From positions 1 through 52,239 of the forward strand of contig CAAGSD010000129.1 of NCBI GenBank assembly GCA_900772845.1: a DNA stretch of 52,239 nt, given 5' to 3'. The first letter of the stretch is position 1, and every line of letters starts with the position of its first letter. Both the position numbers and the translations under genes were made by a program. Shown piece after piece: positions 8,852-17,064 of the stretch. The notes under the pieces are model-generated. The model saw nothing but the letters and a program-made list of their open reading frames with translations. It ran no database searches and was not told where the DNA came from. Source of the DNA: Lachnospiraceae bacterium. Lineage in GTDB: Bacteria > Bacillota > Clostridia > Lachnospirales > Lachnospiraceae.

Positions 8852-8882
8852 AAAAAAGGGAATCGGCTCGAAGCCGATTCCC
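8852..8882 (-). terminator. Intrinsic terminator upstream of rfbF
   Basis: An 11-bp perfect stem (8858-8868 with 8872-8882) with a 3-base loop is followed on the minus strand by six T residues (8857-8852). It ends whatever RNA comes from the right: the Rpn gene at 9059 and/or an RNA from the sigma28-like site at 8953-8980. Any transcript from that site into rfbF must read through it. Confidence 0.85.
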
Positions 8883-8946
8883 TTGTATAATCTAATTATC
8901 CAGAATCCATTCTGATCTTCAGCTTCCCTGCTAATTTATTCTATTA
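8852..8946 (-). ncRNA. Candidate short sigma28-dependent RNA
   Basis: A sigma28-type promoter (8953-8980) would start an RNA near 8946 that meets the strong terminator at 8882-8852, giving about 95 bases. The stretch has no convincing open frame and contains a second small hairpin (CAGAA/TTCTG arms at 8901-8905 and 8910-8914). It could be a free small RNA or an attenuated leader of the rfbF operon. Prediction only. Confidence 0.35.
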
Positions 8947-8952
8947 CATAGT

Positions 8953-8980
8953 TTATCGGACAAAGATACGAAAATGTTTA
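8953..8980 (-). promoter_or_regulatory. Sigma28-type promoter
   Basis: On the minus strand TAAA (8980-8977), a 16-base spacer and TCCGATAA (8960-8953) match the flagellar sigma factor consensus (TAAA, about 15 bases, GCCGATAA). The other sigma28 sites in the window, before flgM and flaG, share the CCGATA core. It lies between the Rpn gene and rfbF; bases 8981-9058 hold nothing else I can name. Confidence 0.5.
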
Positions 8981-9058
8981 GTTACTTTTCTAATTTCCCT
9001 TTTGTTCTGATTTTCCTTATAAACTTTATTAATTCTGTGTATCACAACACCATGTTTC

Positions 9059-10009
9059 TTACAATTTTTTCAGCACAATCTGTTTCTTCTCTTCAGTAAG
9101 TCCCATCGCCTCTATAGCCTGCTGTGTTGTCCAATTCATTTTTTTCATGAGATGCCTGATATTTTCCACCAATGCCGTATTCTCTTTTTCTAATGCTTCC
9201 TCCACAGCATCGTCGATCATTCCCTGTACACCTTCACACATATTCACACTTTCCTCCTCGTCAAATACATATTCCATATTGGTATATTCATCGATTACCA
9301 TTGCCGCCTCTCTCCGTAAGCCTCGAAATCTGGGATTATTCTTTAATAGGCTCCTAATTTTTGATTTATCTTTGGAATATTTGATAAAGCTCATGACTTC
9401 CCGCATACTGGTCTGAAATTTTTCTAAATCCTGGTCTGTCAATGTTGCCGGCTGAATCAGATGGATTCTGTAATCTTGTACCAGTTCCATAATCTCCGAC
9501 GGTTGTTCTCCCATCATTTCATGCAATGATAAGGGGCCATCCCATTTCTTTGCTCCGAAAAAAATAACTAATGTTATAACCGGAACGATTCTGTCCTCCT
9601 TATAAAATCCGGATAGATATTCATCCCCATCATGTCCCGGATAGTCTTTTTCTCTTGCATGTTTCCTCGCAATCTCTTCCACCTGTTTTCCATACTGAAG
9701 TGCATCATAAATGATATTCCTCACAGGCATGGCATAGTGAATTCTGGTCTGATCTTCTATTCCCAATAGCAGATATGTCATGTTATCATCCTGTTTCACC
9801 GCTACACGTTTTAGAATATCCCGGTATTTCTGCACGACTCCCTGCCCATCTCTGCCGCCAAACGGAGTTCCTATTTCTGTTGTGTCCAGCGGTTGCAATT
9901 GTTCCGGATCAATCACCTGTTTTCCATTATAGATATAGAAATTAAATACGTCGGCAAATATTTCATTTTCGCGCACATACTTGTTTGTAATGCCATCCTT
10001 TTTTCCCAT
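9059..10009 (-). CDS. Rpn-family recombination-promoting nuclease / putative transposase, copy 1
   Basis: 316 residues from the ATG at 10009 (GAGGTG 4 bases upstream); a GTG 12 bases earlier is less well placed. The PD-(D/E)XK-like core reads LLLGIEDQ, then IHYAMPVRNIIYDALQY near 80-110, matching the E-x-Q and MP.R....Y pattern of the family. The C-terminus is a Glu-rich helix (DDAVEEALEKE) and a small three-helix tail. Rpn proteins are DNA endonucleases reported to promote RecA-independent recombination and are often called transposases. The gene has its own promoter and a terminator and splits the glycan operon from the flagellar genes, so it looks inserted. Confidence 0.75.
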   Translation of the reverse strand: MGKKDGITNKYVRENEIFADVFNFYIYNGKQVIDPEQLQPLDTTEIGTPFGGRDGQGVVQKYRDILKRVAVKQDDNMTYLLLGIEDQTRIHYAMPVRNIIYDALQYGKQVEEIARKHAREKDYPGHDGDEYLSGFYKEDRIVPVITLVIFFGAKKWDGPLSLHEMMGEQPSEIMELVQDYRIHLIQPATLTDQDLEKFQTSMREVMSFIKYSKDKSKIRSLLKNNPRFRGLRREAAMVIDEYTNMEYVFDEEESVNMCEGVQGMIDDAVEEALEKENTALVENIRHLMKKMNWTTQQAIEAMGLTEEKKQIVLKKL

Positions 10010-10129
10010 AAAGCACCTCACTTTTATATTTTTTCATGCATTGAAGTCAGTGGCGAAACACCTGAGTAAAACATTTTTGAAATAAATCAGAATTGATAAA
10101 TATGTTACGGAATTATTTTCCGTGAATTT

Positions 10130-10158
10130 ACAATAACATACTGCTTGTGATAAATCAA
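10130..10158 (-). promoter_or_regulatory. Probable vegetative promoter of the Rpn gene
   Basis: On the minus strand TTGATT (10158-10153), a 17-base spacer and TATTGT (10135-10130) lie about 120 bases before the start codon. A hairpin with ACGGAA/TTCCGT arms lies in the leader near 10107-10123. The rest of 10022-10221 shows no gene. Confidence 0.4.
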
Positions 10159-10221
10159 TCATTATTTCGGCTAATTTGCATTCTGATTATGAATCAACCG
10201 AAATACACTGAAATATAATGA

Positions 10222-10249
10222 CAAAAAAAGAGAAGCAATGATCTGCTTC
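10222..10249 (-). terminator. Terminator of the flaG-fliD-fliS-fliT operon
   Basis: GAAGCA (10232-10237) and TGCTTC (10244-10249) form a stem. On the minus strand it is followed by a run of seven T (10229-10223). It lies 22 bases after the fliT-like stop. Confidence 0.75.
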
Positions 10250-10271
10250 CCTTTCACCATTACCATTGTAT

Positions 10272-10745
10272 TTACTTTTTATTGTCGTACATCTGTGGCT
10301 GCACATATCCGGTGCCACTCATGCTCTTGTAGTAATCATAAGCACTTTTTGCGTTTTTCCGTCTCTGTCCAATTCCGGCACGTTCCTTCGCAAAATAGTT
10401 CTCGATCAGCTTTTTGTTCCGGGCCTCCTGTGCCTGTACAGTCACACTCAGTTCCGTCACCTGACTGACCTTCTTCTGAAGTTCCCGGATCTGTGCTGCG
10501 TAGCGTTCTCTGTTGCCTTCCAGTTCCCTTGCCAGCTTCTCATACATGATTTCAAAGCCTTCATCCAGATGAACCACCTCATCAATAAGCCGCTGTTTTT
10601 CCTCCACAGCATCGTCAAACAGGCTCATATCCACCTCTTCCGCAGAAAAGATCTCTTCCTGACGTTTGTTATATTCCCGGATTTTCTGTAATACTTCCAG
10701 CTTCTTGTCCAGGCTCTCTGACAAAATGGTAAGCTGATTCTCCAT
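10272..10745 (-). CDS. FliT/FlgN-like flagellar chaperone candidate
   Basis: 157 residues, nearly all helix with heptad-like Leu spacing (10-130), no membrane segment, and a short polar tail. The Tyr-rich C-terminal SAYDYYKSM and the basic end resemble FlgN/FliT export chaperones. The position directly after fliS, where fliT lies in many flagellar operons, supports a FliD-chaperone role. Sequence similarity to proven FliT is too weak to assign by eye. Start and fliS stop share one base (TGATG), so the two are coupled. It is the last gene before the operon terminator. Confidence 0.55.
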   Translation of the reverse strand: MENQLTILSESLDKKLEVLQKIREYNKRQEEIFSAEEVDMSLFDDAVEEKQRLIDEVVHLDEGFEIMYEKLARELEGNRERYAAQIRELQKKVSQVTELSVTVQAQEARNKKLIENYFAKERAGIGQRRKNAKSAYDYYKSMSGTGYVQPQMYDNKK

Positions 10746-11131
10746 CAGTCATTTCCTTTCTTTGCTCCCGCCTTCATGACTTCTTTCCAGTTGTCACGGA
10801 TAGCGTGCAGGTGGGTATTGATCTCTTCGAGGATTTCCTTATCTTTTTTGACATTGGCTTCTACCAGACGTCTCTCGAGATAAGTGTAGATGTTGTCAAA
10901 GTCCTTGGAGACTTCGTATTTCATGTCCAGCGTGGAATGCAGATATCCAATGATATTCTGCACCTTGCGGATATTTTCATGTGCCTTGGGTACATCGGAT
11001 TTCTCCACAGCCATCTCTGCAATATTGCAGAACTTGATAGCTCCGTCATAGAGCATCAATGTCAGTTCTGCCGGAGAAGCCGTCAGAACCTTGCTGTTAT
11101 TATACTGTGCATAAGCACCGGGTAATGCCAT
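10745..11131 (-). CDS. fliS: Flagellin export chaperone FliS
   Basis: 128 residues, standard FliS length. The start AYAQYNNSKVLTASP and LTLMLYDGAIKF near 25-36 are diagnostic; the rest is the four-helix bundle that holds the flagellin C-terminus before export. AGGAGG inside the end of fliD serves as ribosome site; fliD stop and fliS start are 1 base apart. No flagellin gene is present here, so its client lies elsewhere. FliS sits in a sigma28-driven operon with the filament cap protein. Confidence 0.95.
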   Translation of the reverse strand: MALPGAYAQYNNSKVLTASPAELTLMLYDGAIKFCNIAEMAVEKSDVPKAHENIRKVQNIIGYLHSTLDMKYEVSKDFDNIYTYLERRLVEANVKKDKEILEEINTHLHAIRDNWKEVMKAGAKKGND

Positions 11132-11132
11132 A

Positions 11133-12686
11133 TCATGATCCTCCTAACAAGCTGGTCACCGCGCTGGAATTGCTCTGCAGCTTTGCCAATGCCGTCTCCA
11201 TTTTGGAGAACTTGGAATACCACTTGTCTTCATAATCGTTCAGCTTATCTTCCAAGTCTTTGATCTTGCTTGTATAATCATCATAATCCGATTTCATCTT
11301 TTTGTCATCATAAAAATTACCGTAGGTACGATAACCTTCTACAGACTTGGAGAGATCGCTCATTTTAGTATATAAATTCTTGAACATTCCAGAGAAAAAG
11401 CTTACGACCGTATCGGGATCACTGCTGATCATGCTCTTAAGCTTGTCTGCATTACCGGAGGTGCTGGAGTCATCTGCATCTCCATCAATGTGGTAGGCAT
11501 TCTTCTCATTCTCCGCTGCGGTAAAGTAGCTCAAAGTCTCAATACCGAAATCGCTGAGATACATGTTCTTGCCGTTTACTTCCACACTGCCTGCCATGAT
11601 TTCTTTTAAGGCAGAGCTTACGGTAGACAGATTGCTGTCTCTGCGGAGCAGGGCATCCTTGATCTTGGTCTCGTACTTCTCTACTTCGGTATCGGACATG
11701 GCATCCTTCTCATCATCGGTCAGAGGTTCATACTCTCTGGCGGAATCCGCATTATAAAGCTTGTCCATCTCGTTGATCAGGGTATTATATTCCTTCAGGA
11801 AGCTCTTGATCATGTCGTAGATACCATCTACGTCATCCTGTGTGGTCAGGGTGATCTCTTCATCTGCTCCGGTCTCTTTCAGTGCTGTAATGGTCAGACC
11901 ATTGATGGAAAATACATTGGAGTTGCTGGTATAATCTGTGTTGTTCAGCGTGATCACAGAATCCTGCCCTTTGATATAGTTGGCATCTGTAATACCCAGT
12001 CCCTTCAGCAGGTCATCGGCACCGGTTCCGGTTGCAGTAATAGAGAAATTACCGGCATCGCCGGAGTCCTTTGCACTGATATAGAATCTCTGCTGGGTGG
12101 TATCGAAGTTTGCATTCAGTCCGGCTTCCTTCAATTTGGACAGTACATCAGAGATCGTGGTATCTTTGGTAATATTCAGGTCTACGCTTGTATCACCGTT
12201 CTGGATCTTAAGTGTTGTATCGTCTCCGGTGGTAATGCCGGCCACGGTGCTGCCATCACTGCTCTTGATCCCCAGATCAGACAATTTTGTCAATGCATTC
12301 AGCTTGGTATCCGCAGTGACATTATCCTTCAAGGTCAGCTTGCCGCCGGTCATATAGGCGGTCTTTGCCAGCTGTGATACCTTGAGGCTCTGTACACCGG
12401 TCATTGCGCCATCACCGGTGATGACACTGACTGCATTACTGTCGGATACTTTGGTCACTCTCTTGCTATATGCGGATTCAAAACGCATATTATTAACAAA
12501 CTTGGACTGTAAATTTTTGATCTTGGTATTCAGTTCCTTCCAGGCTGTCTGTTTCCATTCCTGTTTGGTCTGTGCTTTTTTCGCATCATCCACTTTGGTC
12601 TGCTTCGCAGATACCAGCTGCTGGATAATGCTCTCTGTGTCCATACCGGAGATCAGTCCGGATAATCTCATTGTTGATGATGCCAT
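11133..12686 (-). CDS. fliD: Flagellar filament cap protein FliD (hook-associated protein 2)
   Basis: 517 residues. The N-terminal FliD domain (RLSGLISGMDTESIIQQLV near 7-25, coiled-coil to about 60) and the C-terminal FliD domain (long helices and KIKDLEDKLNDYEDKWYSKF near 475-494) flank the variable surface domain. FliD forms the cap under which flagellin folds at the filament tip; in gut bacteria it can touch mucus. TAGGAGG precedes the ATG; 12 bases separate it from flaG. No frameshift or truncation seen. Confidence 0.95.
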   Translation of the reverse strand: MASSTMRLSGLISGMDTESIIQQLVSAKQTKVDDAKKAQTKQEWKQTAWKELNTKIKNLQSKFVNNMRFESAYSKRVTKVSDSNAVSVITGDGAMTGVQSLKVSQLAKTAYMTGGKLTLKDNVTADTKLNALTKLSDLGIKSSDGSTVAGITTGDDTTLKIQNGDTSVDLNITKDTTISDVLSKLKEAGLNANFDTTQQRFYISAKDSGDAGNFSITATGTGADDLLKGLGITDANYIKGQDSVITLNNTDYTSNSNVFSINGLTITALKETGADEEITLTTQDDVDGIYDMIKSFLKEYNTLINEMDKLYNADSAREYEPLTDDEKDAMSDTEVEKYETKIKDALLRRDSNLSTVSSALKEIMAGSVEVNGKNMYLSDFGIETLSYFTAAENEKNAYHIDGDADDSSTSGNADKLKSMISSDPDTVVSFFSGMFKNLYTKMSDLSKSVEGYRTYGNFYDDKKMKSDYDDYTSKIKDLEDKLNDYEDKWYSKFSKMETALAKLQSNSSAVTSLLGGS

Positions 12687-12698
12687 ATTGGTATCCTC

Positions 12699-13151
12699 CT
12701 ATCTCTTCTCATCCACCAGAATACCTGCCATCTCCCATACTTTGGCGATCATGTCCAAAGTCTTCTCAGGTGGAAGCTCTTTGATGACTTTCTTGGTATC
12801 CTTGTCTATGATTTTGATCGTGATACGGTTTGTCGCCTCATGAATACCGAAAACAGCTTCTGAATGGGACATTATGTTCTTATTCAGCTTCTCTACTGCT
12901 TTCTTGATCTGCTCGTTGGTCACCTGCTGTTGCTGTTCGCTATTAGCATCGGCAGAAGTATTATTCTGATCCTTGCTCTGCGCATTTTCAACAACTGCGG
13001 TGGTCTGGTCAAGTTTATCTGCTGCATTTACATTGGCAGGATTGTATTCTGAGGGATTCTCCTCTGTCGTTACTTTTGTCGCAGTATTCCTGACAGCGGC
13101 TGTGTTCTGTGCCTGCACTGTCATGACACTGGAAATCGGTTCTATGGTCAT
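12699..13151 (-). CDS. flaG: FlaG family flagellar protein
   Basis: 150 residues from the ATG at 13151, chosen because GGAGGTG lies 6 bases upstream; the frame extends to 13196 without conserved sequence. The N-terminal two thirds are low-complexity Asn/Gln/Ala/Thr-rich. The last 60 residues carry the FlaG domain (HEATNRITIKIIDKDTKKVI, then ELPPEK). FlaG affects filament length in other bacteria. First gene of the operon, 67 bases after a sigma28-type promoter. Confidence 0.9.
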   Translation of the reverse strand: MTIEPISSVMTVQAQNTAAVRNTATKVTTEENPSEYNPANVNAADKLDQTTAVVENAQSKDQNNTSADANSEQQQQVTNEQIKKAVEKLNKNIMSHSEAVFGIHEATNRITIKIIDKDTKKVIKELPPEKTLDMIAKVWEMAGILVDEKR

Positions 13152-13217
13152 AATGGTCACCTCCGTGTGATAAACAGGCGCCTTCCGTGGGCGCACGACC
13201 TTGCTTCTCTAAGGACT

Positions 13218-13244
13218 GTATCGGTAAATTCTCCCGAAAAATTA
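13218..13244 (-). promoter_or_regulatory. Sigma28-type promoter of flaG-fliD-fliS-fliT
   Basis: On the minus strand TAAT (13244-13241), a 15-base spacer and ACCGATAC (13225-13218). It shares the CCGATA core with the flgM promoter. The -35 element overlaps the T-rich tail of the terminator at 13246-13273, so the end of the Rpn gene unit and the start of the flagellar operon are back to back. Confidence 0.6.
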
Positions 13245-13245
13245 A

Positions 13246-13273
13246 TAGGAGATGCAAAAATTTGCACCTCCTA
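13246..13273 (-). terminator. Stem-loop after the second Rpn gene
   Basis: TAGGAG and TGCAAA arms (13246-13258) pair with TTTGCA and CTCCTA (13261-13273) with one mismatch and a 2-base loop. On the minus strand it is followed by TTAATTTTT. It lies 26 bases after the Rpn stop at 13300 and is a probable intrinsic terminator. Confidence 0.55.
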
Positions 13274-13299
13274 TGCCTAATTTCCTATTTTTCTATTTT

Positions 13300-14211
13300 C
13301 TAATTCCAATACAGGTTCATATTCTCTGTAACGCTTTCTTCTGACAGTTGGAATCGAGTCTTTACTTTCTCAGCCGTAGTATTATAATCCGCCCCCAATT
13401 CAATGCATGTTATGATCAATGCCTTAATACCACTCTGCCGTTCCTCCTGTCTTCCTTCTTGTCTCCCTTCGCGCTTTCCCATCCTTACATATTGCTCAAA
13501 TAATTCACACATAGTGATCTCATCCTCCTCTCTGATATTCATTTCCTTTAAAATAGCAGATTCTGTTGTGGAATCCTTTTCACCGGATAATACATTGATC
13601 ATTCTGATCAATGCCGCTTTGTGTACCACCTTCTGGTCGGAACGAAGATTATTGCCCTCTGCCAGATAATCCAGCACAATTCTCATATCGCTGTGAAATC
13701 TCTCCCTCACCTCTTGGGGCAGGTAACGCATTTCCCAGATATGTACCTTGATATCATCCACATACTTTCGGAGTTCTTCGGACACTTTTCCACAACATAA
13801 TTCATGGATTCCCGGTTGCTTCTCCCAGTGCTCCCTTCCCCAGTAAAGAATCATTTCTATAATGGGATACATGTCCATTACTTTGCCTTCGTACTGCTCC
13901 CGATATCCTCCGCCGGTATAACCCGCTTTACGCAACACCATTTTGACATCTGGTGCCGACTGATTGGCGATCATATATTGTGCCCTGATCCGTTCCCCTG
14001 CCATCTCGTATTTCACCACATCCTGTAACTGGTTCCGCAGCCTGTTTTCTCCGCTCGTATAAATACTTTCCGTCGGTGCCGGCATCAGATTTTCTTTAGT
14101 CACAACATGCTTTCCATTATGCAGCAACGCATTAATTATGTCTGCTGCAACATCTGGAAATGTCTCGAAATTCTTTGTAACAAGGTCATTTTTCTCTCTG
14201 TTTTCCCTCAT
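13300..14211 (-). CDS. Rpn-family nuclease / putative transposase, copy 2
   Basis: 303 residues from the ATG at 14211 (AAGGGAG 5 bases upstream); a GTG 18 bases earlier is possible. Overall layout matches copy 1 at 9059: a short N-terminal segment, NGKHVVTKENL near 38-48, a core near 85-110, and a C-terminal helix with the repeat REGRQEGRQEER near 256-267. In the core the E-x-Q motif of copy 1 reads IANQS, so an acidic catalytic residue seems replaced, and the following segment is Gly-rich (AGYTGGGYREQY). The protein may be inactive as a nuclease. It lies between csrA and flaG. Confidence 0.65.
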   Translation of the reverse strand: MRENREKNDLVTKNFETFPDVAADIINALLHNGKHVVTKENLMPAPTESIYTSGENRLRNQLQDVVKYEMAGERIRAQYMIANQSAPDVKMVLRKAGYTGGGYREQYEGKVMDMYPIIEMILYWGREHWEKQPGIHELCCGKVSEELRKYVDDIKVHIWEMRYLPQEVRERFHSDMRIVLDYLAEGNNLRSDQKVVHKAALIRMINVLSGEKDSTTESAILKEMNIREEDEITMCELFEQYVRMGKREGRQEGRQEERQSGIKALIITCIELGADYNTTAEKVKTRFQLSEESVTENMNLYWN

Positions 14212-14368
14212 TTTTTCTCCCTTAAGCACACTAAGCTTACCTAAGCAGGAAAAACTGAAACCGTTCCATGCACTATTTCCCTTTCCGCCTGCTTATGTTT
14301 TGTCGTTTTGTTTGAATTCTTGGCGAAAAGCCCGAAATACACACAAAAGATATTGTCAGAAATTGTCA

Positions 14369-14382
14369 TAAAGAATTCTTTA
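14369..14382. promoter_or_regulatory. 14-bp palindrome upstream of the second Rpn gene
   Basis: TAAAGAATTCTTTA is a perfect palindrome about 160 bases before the Rpn start. It may be an operator, but no convincing promoter is seen in 14212-14497, and that stretch has no other feature. Confidence 0.25.
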
Positions 14383-14497
14383 GATGTTGTAACTATAGCA
14401 TAACCCTATCGTCTTTTCAAGTTCTTTTTTCCGGAGATGTATCAATGCGTATATTTGCAGTTTCAGGAAAATGTGCCCTTATTTTTCAATAATGGAT

Positions 14498-14525
14498 AAA
14501 AGCTCCGGATTTATGCATCCGGAGC
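14498..14525 (-). terminator. Terminator of the flgM-to-csrA operon
   Basis: A 9-bp stem GCTCCGGAT/ATCCGGAGC (14502-14510 and 14517-14525) with a 6-base loop; four T follow on the minus strand. It lies 28 bases after the csrA stop. Confidence 0.75.
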
Positions 14526-14552
14526 CTCTTTCATTTCCTATTTTTATTTGTT

Positions 14553-14771
14553 TTACCCCAACAGATTCTTCAATGCCGCCATGCCTTCGGCATCCACAGA
14601 TGCCTTGTTGGCTTCCTGGATCTGGAGGTAGACTTCCTTGCGGTAGATAGGCACTTCCTTGGGGGCGGTGATGCCGATCTTGACCTGATCGCCTTTGACT
14701 TCCAGAACGGTGATCTCGATGTCGTTGTTAATGACGATTGCTTCGTTCTTTTTACGGGACAATGCCAGCAT
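14553..14771 (-). CDS. csrA: Carbon storage regulator CsrA
   Basis: 72 residues from the ATG at 14771; an in-frame GTG 9 bases earlier overlaps the fliW stop. MLALSRKKNEAIVI and the IGITAPKEVPIYRKEVY stretch are the CsrA beta-strands that bind GGA motifs in RNA. In Bacillus CsrA represses flagellin (hag) mRNA and is held by FliW. The fliW stop and this ATG are 1 base apart, so the antagonist pair is translationally coupled. The CsrA target mRNA is not in the window. Confidence 0.95.
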   Translation of the reverse strand: MLALSRKKNEAIVINNDIEITVLEVKGDQVKIGITAPKEVPIYRKEVYLQIQEANKASVDAEGMAALKNLLG

Positions 14772-14772
14772 C

Positions 14773-15231
14773 TTACTCACCCGCCTTTCCGGATTTCAGG
14801 ATATCATATACCGGATATTTTACCGGGTATTTGTCTCCCTCGAGGATGATCTGGCAGGCCTTGCGTTCCTCTACGTTGATCACAAAAGGTCCTTGCAGAT
14901 TTACGGTCATCTTCGTCAGGTCTGCAGGCACAGTCACAGTGACCATGACCAGAATATTCTCCGGAGTCAGGTTACCGACACCGGTAAGCAGTTCATCATC
15001 CACTTCCGGATCATACTGAGGGTTGACCAGCAGCGGGTCCATGACAGGCATGGCGAATCCGGGCTCTTCCAGAGACTGTAAATAGCGGATTCCAACGCTG
15101 CTGCCCTTTTCCTCATCATGAAGCATTGTAAAACGTTTCAACTCCGGGAATCCGATAATGCCCTTATCAAAAGTGATGATCTTGTCATCCGCAATCTCAA
15201 CTTCTCCAAAAAATTTCGTATTGATCTTCAT
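14773..15231 (-). CDS. fliW: Flagellar assembly factor FliW
   Basis: 152 residues, usual FliW size. FFGEVEIADDKIITFDKGI near 8-26 and GFPELKRF near 27-34 are typical, as are the C-terminal NLQGPFVIN and RKACQIIL. FliW binds flagellin and CsrA alternately, so free flagellin releases CsrA onto hag mRNA. It lies 32 bases after flgL and directly before csrA, in the same operon as the hook-filament junction genes. Confidence 0.95.
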   Translation of the reverse strand: MKINTKFFGEVEIADDKIITFDKGIIGFPELKRFTMLHDEEKGSSVGIRYLQSLEEPGFAMPVMDPLLVNPQYDPEVDDELLTGVGNLTPENILVMVTVTVPADLTKMTVNLQGPFVINVEERKACQIILEGDKYPVKYPVYDILKSGKAGE

Positions 15232-15263
15232 AAAATATCCACGCCTTTCCGTAACCTGTTCTC

Positions 15264-16856
15264 CTAGATAAAATTCAACAGTGTCGTCTGCATGACTTTA
15301 CCGGTAGCCATCAGTGCTGCTTCATAGGTCATTTCTGCGCTCTTCAGATTAATGGCTGTCTCGGTGATATCGATGTCCTCATTTTCACTCTTTAATGTCT
15401 CAAACGTAGTTTTCTGGCTCTTCATGCGGTTGTCGATCAACTCCAGTTTGCTGCTTCTGGTACCACAGTTGGTGATGCAGAGATTAGCATCATCCAGATA
15501 TCCCTGGAAGGTGTTAATACCGCTTTCAAACATCTTCTGGCTTTTATCCTTTGCCAGCGTCAGCGCTTTTTCCACTGCCTCCATCTGCTGGGACAGCGTC
15601 TTCAGATCATTTTCATCTGTGGTATTCTCCTGCAGGCTCTCGATCCTGGTCTTTACTGTCTCCAGGTCAATCACATCCTGCATGGCCTGTACCAGGTCAT
15701 CCACGGCACGGCCGATGCCATGCTGGAAGCACTCATCCGCAGTGGAGTTCACGCGGATCGTCTGATTAAATCCCACATCATATTCAATGACCTGTTTCTC
15801 AATATTTCCCTTGAGATAATCCTGATTATATTTTGTCTCTTTACCGTCGGTATCCGTACTGGTACATGCGAAATAATGCTCGGGTCTCAAATCTCCTTTG
15901 ACCCAGTGATCCTTCTGATAGGTTACCTGGATCTCACCCTGGTCTGCCTCGGGAACCGTAGGATCATTTTTGCATGCCATCAGCGTTTCATAGCGGTTCT
16001 TTCCCAGCAGGATCTCACCGGTATCCGCCACATACACAATATCATCATCACCTAAATTACTATAGGGATCCTCCGTAGAAGTAGCCTGCCTGATCTGGGG
16101 ATTACCGTTTGCATCCGGCCATGACGCTTCTTTATAGGTATAAGAGCCATCCGCCTGCACCTTTTTCTCCCAGAAAGAGATCTTAGGGGTCGCAGCCGGT
16201 GTTGCATTTTTGCCTCTGCAATCATCATAAGCCAGCTGGATGCGGTACACATCCGTAGATTTGATGTCCTGCTCTGTAATCTTACTGTTATCAGCATTAT
16301 TAAAGTTTGCAGCGGTAATATCCAACAATTTTCCGGTATCTACCTTGGTCATTTTGGTAATGGCATTGCTATCCAGCTGCTCAGTGATATCATATTTGGT
16401 ATTGTACTCTTTATCAAAGCTCAGAGAGGTATCGGTACGGTAACCGGTAAACACATAACGTCCCGCATAGTCCGCATCTCCGGTGCTGTATACTTCTTCT
16501 CCCAGTGCTTTCAGCTGTTCCAGAATGATCTGGCGGTCTTCTGACTTCAGGTCTCCGTTGGAGCCTTTGGTACACTGCTTGATCATATTCGTCATGATCT
16601 CTGTCAGGTTCTTCAGTGCATCCTCGGTGACATCCAGCCAGCTCTCCGCATCCGGAATGTTCTTGCTGTAATACTGCGTCACCTCGGTCACATTGCTGCG
16701 TAGACGCAGGGCACGGATGGATACCACGGGATCATCAGAAGGACGGCTGACCTTCTTCTGTGTGGACATCTGGGTGCTCAGCTTATCCTGATATACTTTA
16801 TTTGTATTGATATTGGACAGATTATTACGCTGCATGATCTTGTTCGTGATTCGCAT
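15264..16856 (-). CDS. flgL: Flagellar hook-filament junction protein FlgL (hook-associated protein 3)
   Basis: 530 residues, longer than enterobacterial FlgL (about 317) because of a large variable middle domain at about 160-400. The N-terminal MRITNKIMQRNNLSNINTN, VSRPSDDPV near 36-44 and the C-terminal coiled-coil ending ALMATGKVMQTTLLNFI are the conserved flagellin-like helices. FlgL joins FlgK to the filament. Preceded by AGGGAG. A 208-base gap with strong secondary structure separates it from flgK. Confidence 0.93.
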   Translation of the reverse strand: MRITNKIMQRNNLSNINTNKVYQDKLSTQMSTQKKVSRPSDDPVVSIRALRLRSNVTEVTQYYSKNIPDAESWLDVTEDALKNLTEIMTNMIKQCTKGSNGDLKSEDRQIILEQLKALGEEVYSTGDADYAGRYVFTGYRTDTSLSFDKEYNTKYDITEQLDSNAITKMTKVDTGKLLDITAANFNNADNSKITEQDIKSTDVYRIQLAYDDCRGKNATPAATPKISFWEKKVQADGSYTYKEASWPDANGNPQIRQATSTEDPYSNLGDDDIVYVADTGEILLGKNRYETLMACKNDPTVPEADQGEIQVTYQKDHWVKGDLRPEHYFACTSTDTDGKETKYNQDYLKGNIEKQVIEYDVGFNQTIRVNSTADECFQHGIGRAVDDLVQAMQDVIDLETVKTRIESLQENTTDENDLKTLSQQMEAVEKALTLAKDKSQKMFESGINTFQGYLDDANLCITNCGTRSSKLELIDNRMKSQKTTFETLKSENEDIDITETAINLKSAEMTYEAALMATGKVMQTTLLNFI

Positions 16857-16941
16857 TTTCTCCCTGACTATTCAGGATCCTGAGAATCAGAATAACTGGT
16901 ACGTTATGCTTGCATATAAGTAACAGTTTTCTGATTCGAAT

Positions 16942-17037
16942 GGTGACTCGAATAGAGTCACCACCACATACGTGAACAAAATTAGCTGCGTAGCAGCGAG
17001 AAAGCACGGATACGTGCGTTTTTGTAAACGTATGTGG
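16942..17037 (-). other. Nested hairpins in the flgK-flgL intergenic region
   Basis: An outer stem (16964-16973 with 17028-17037, 10 bp; 16976-16981 with 17020-17025, 6 bp; 2x2 internal loop) encloses two perfect 5-bp hairpins (16985-16997 and 17004-17017). Next to it is a separate 8-bp stem with a 5-base loop (16942-16962). The element could be an RNA processing or stability structure between cistrons, or a small palindromic mobile repeat. It has no terminator T-run in either direction. Confidence 0.6.
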
Positions 17038-17064
17038 GGATCCGAATAGTTCTCTCCTTTCTAA

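Noticed and set aside
9059..14211. Composite transposon formed by the two Rpn genes
   Set aside because: The two genes point the same way, are divergent in sequence, and no terminal inverted repeats or target duplications were seen around them.
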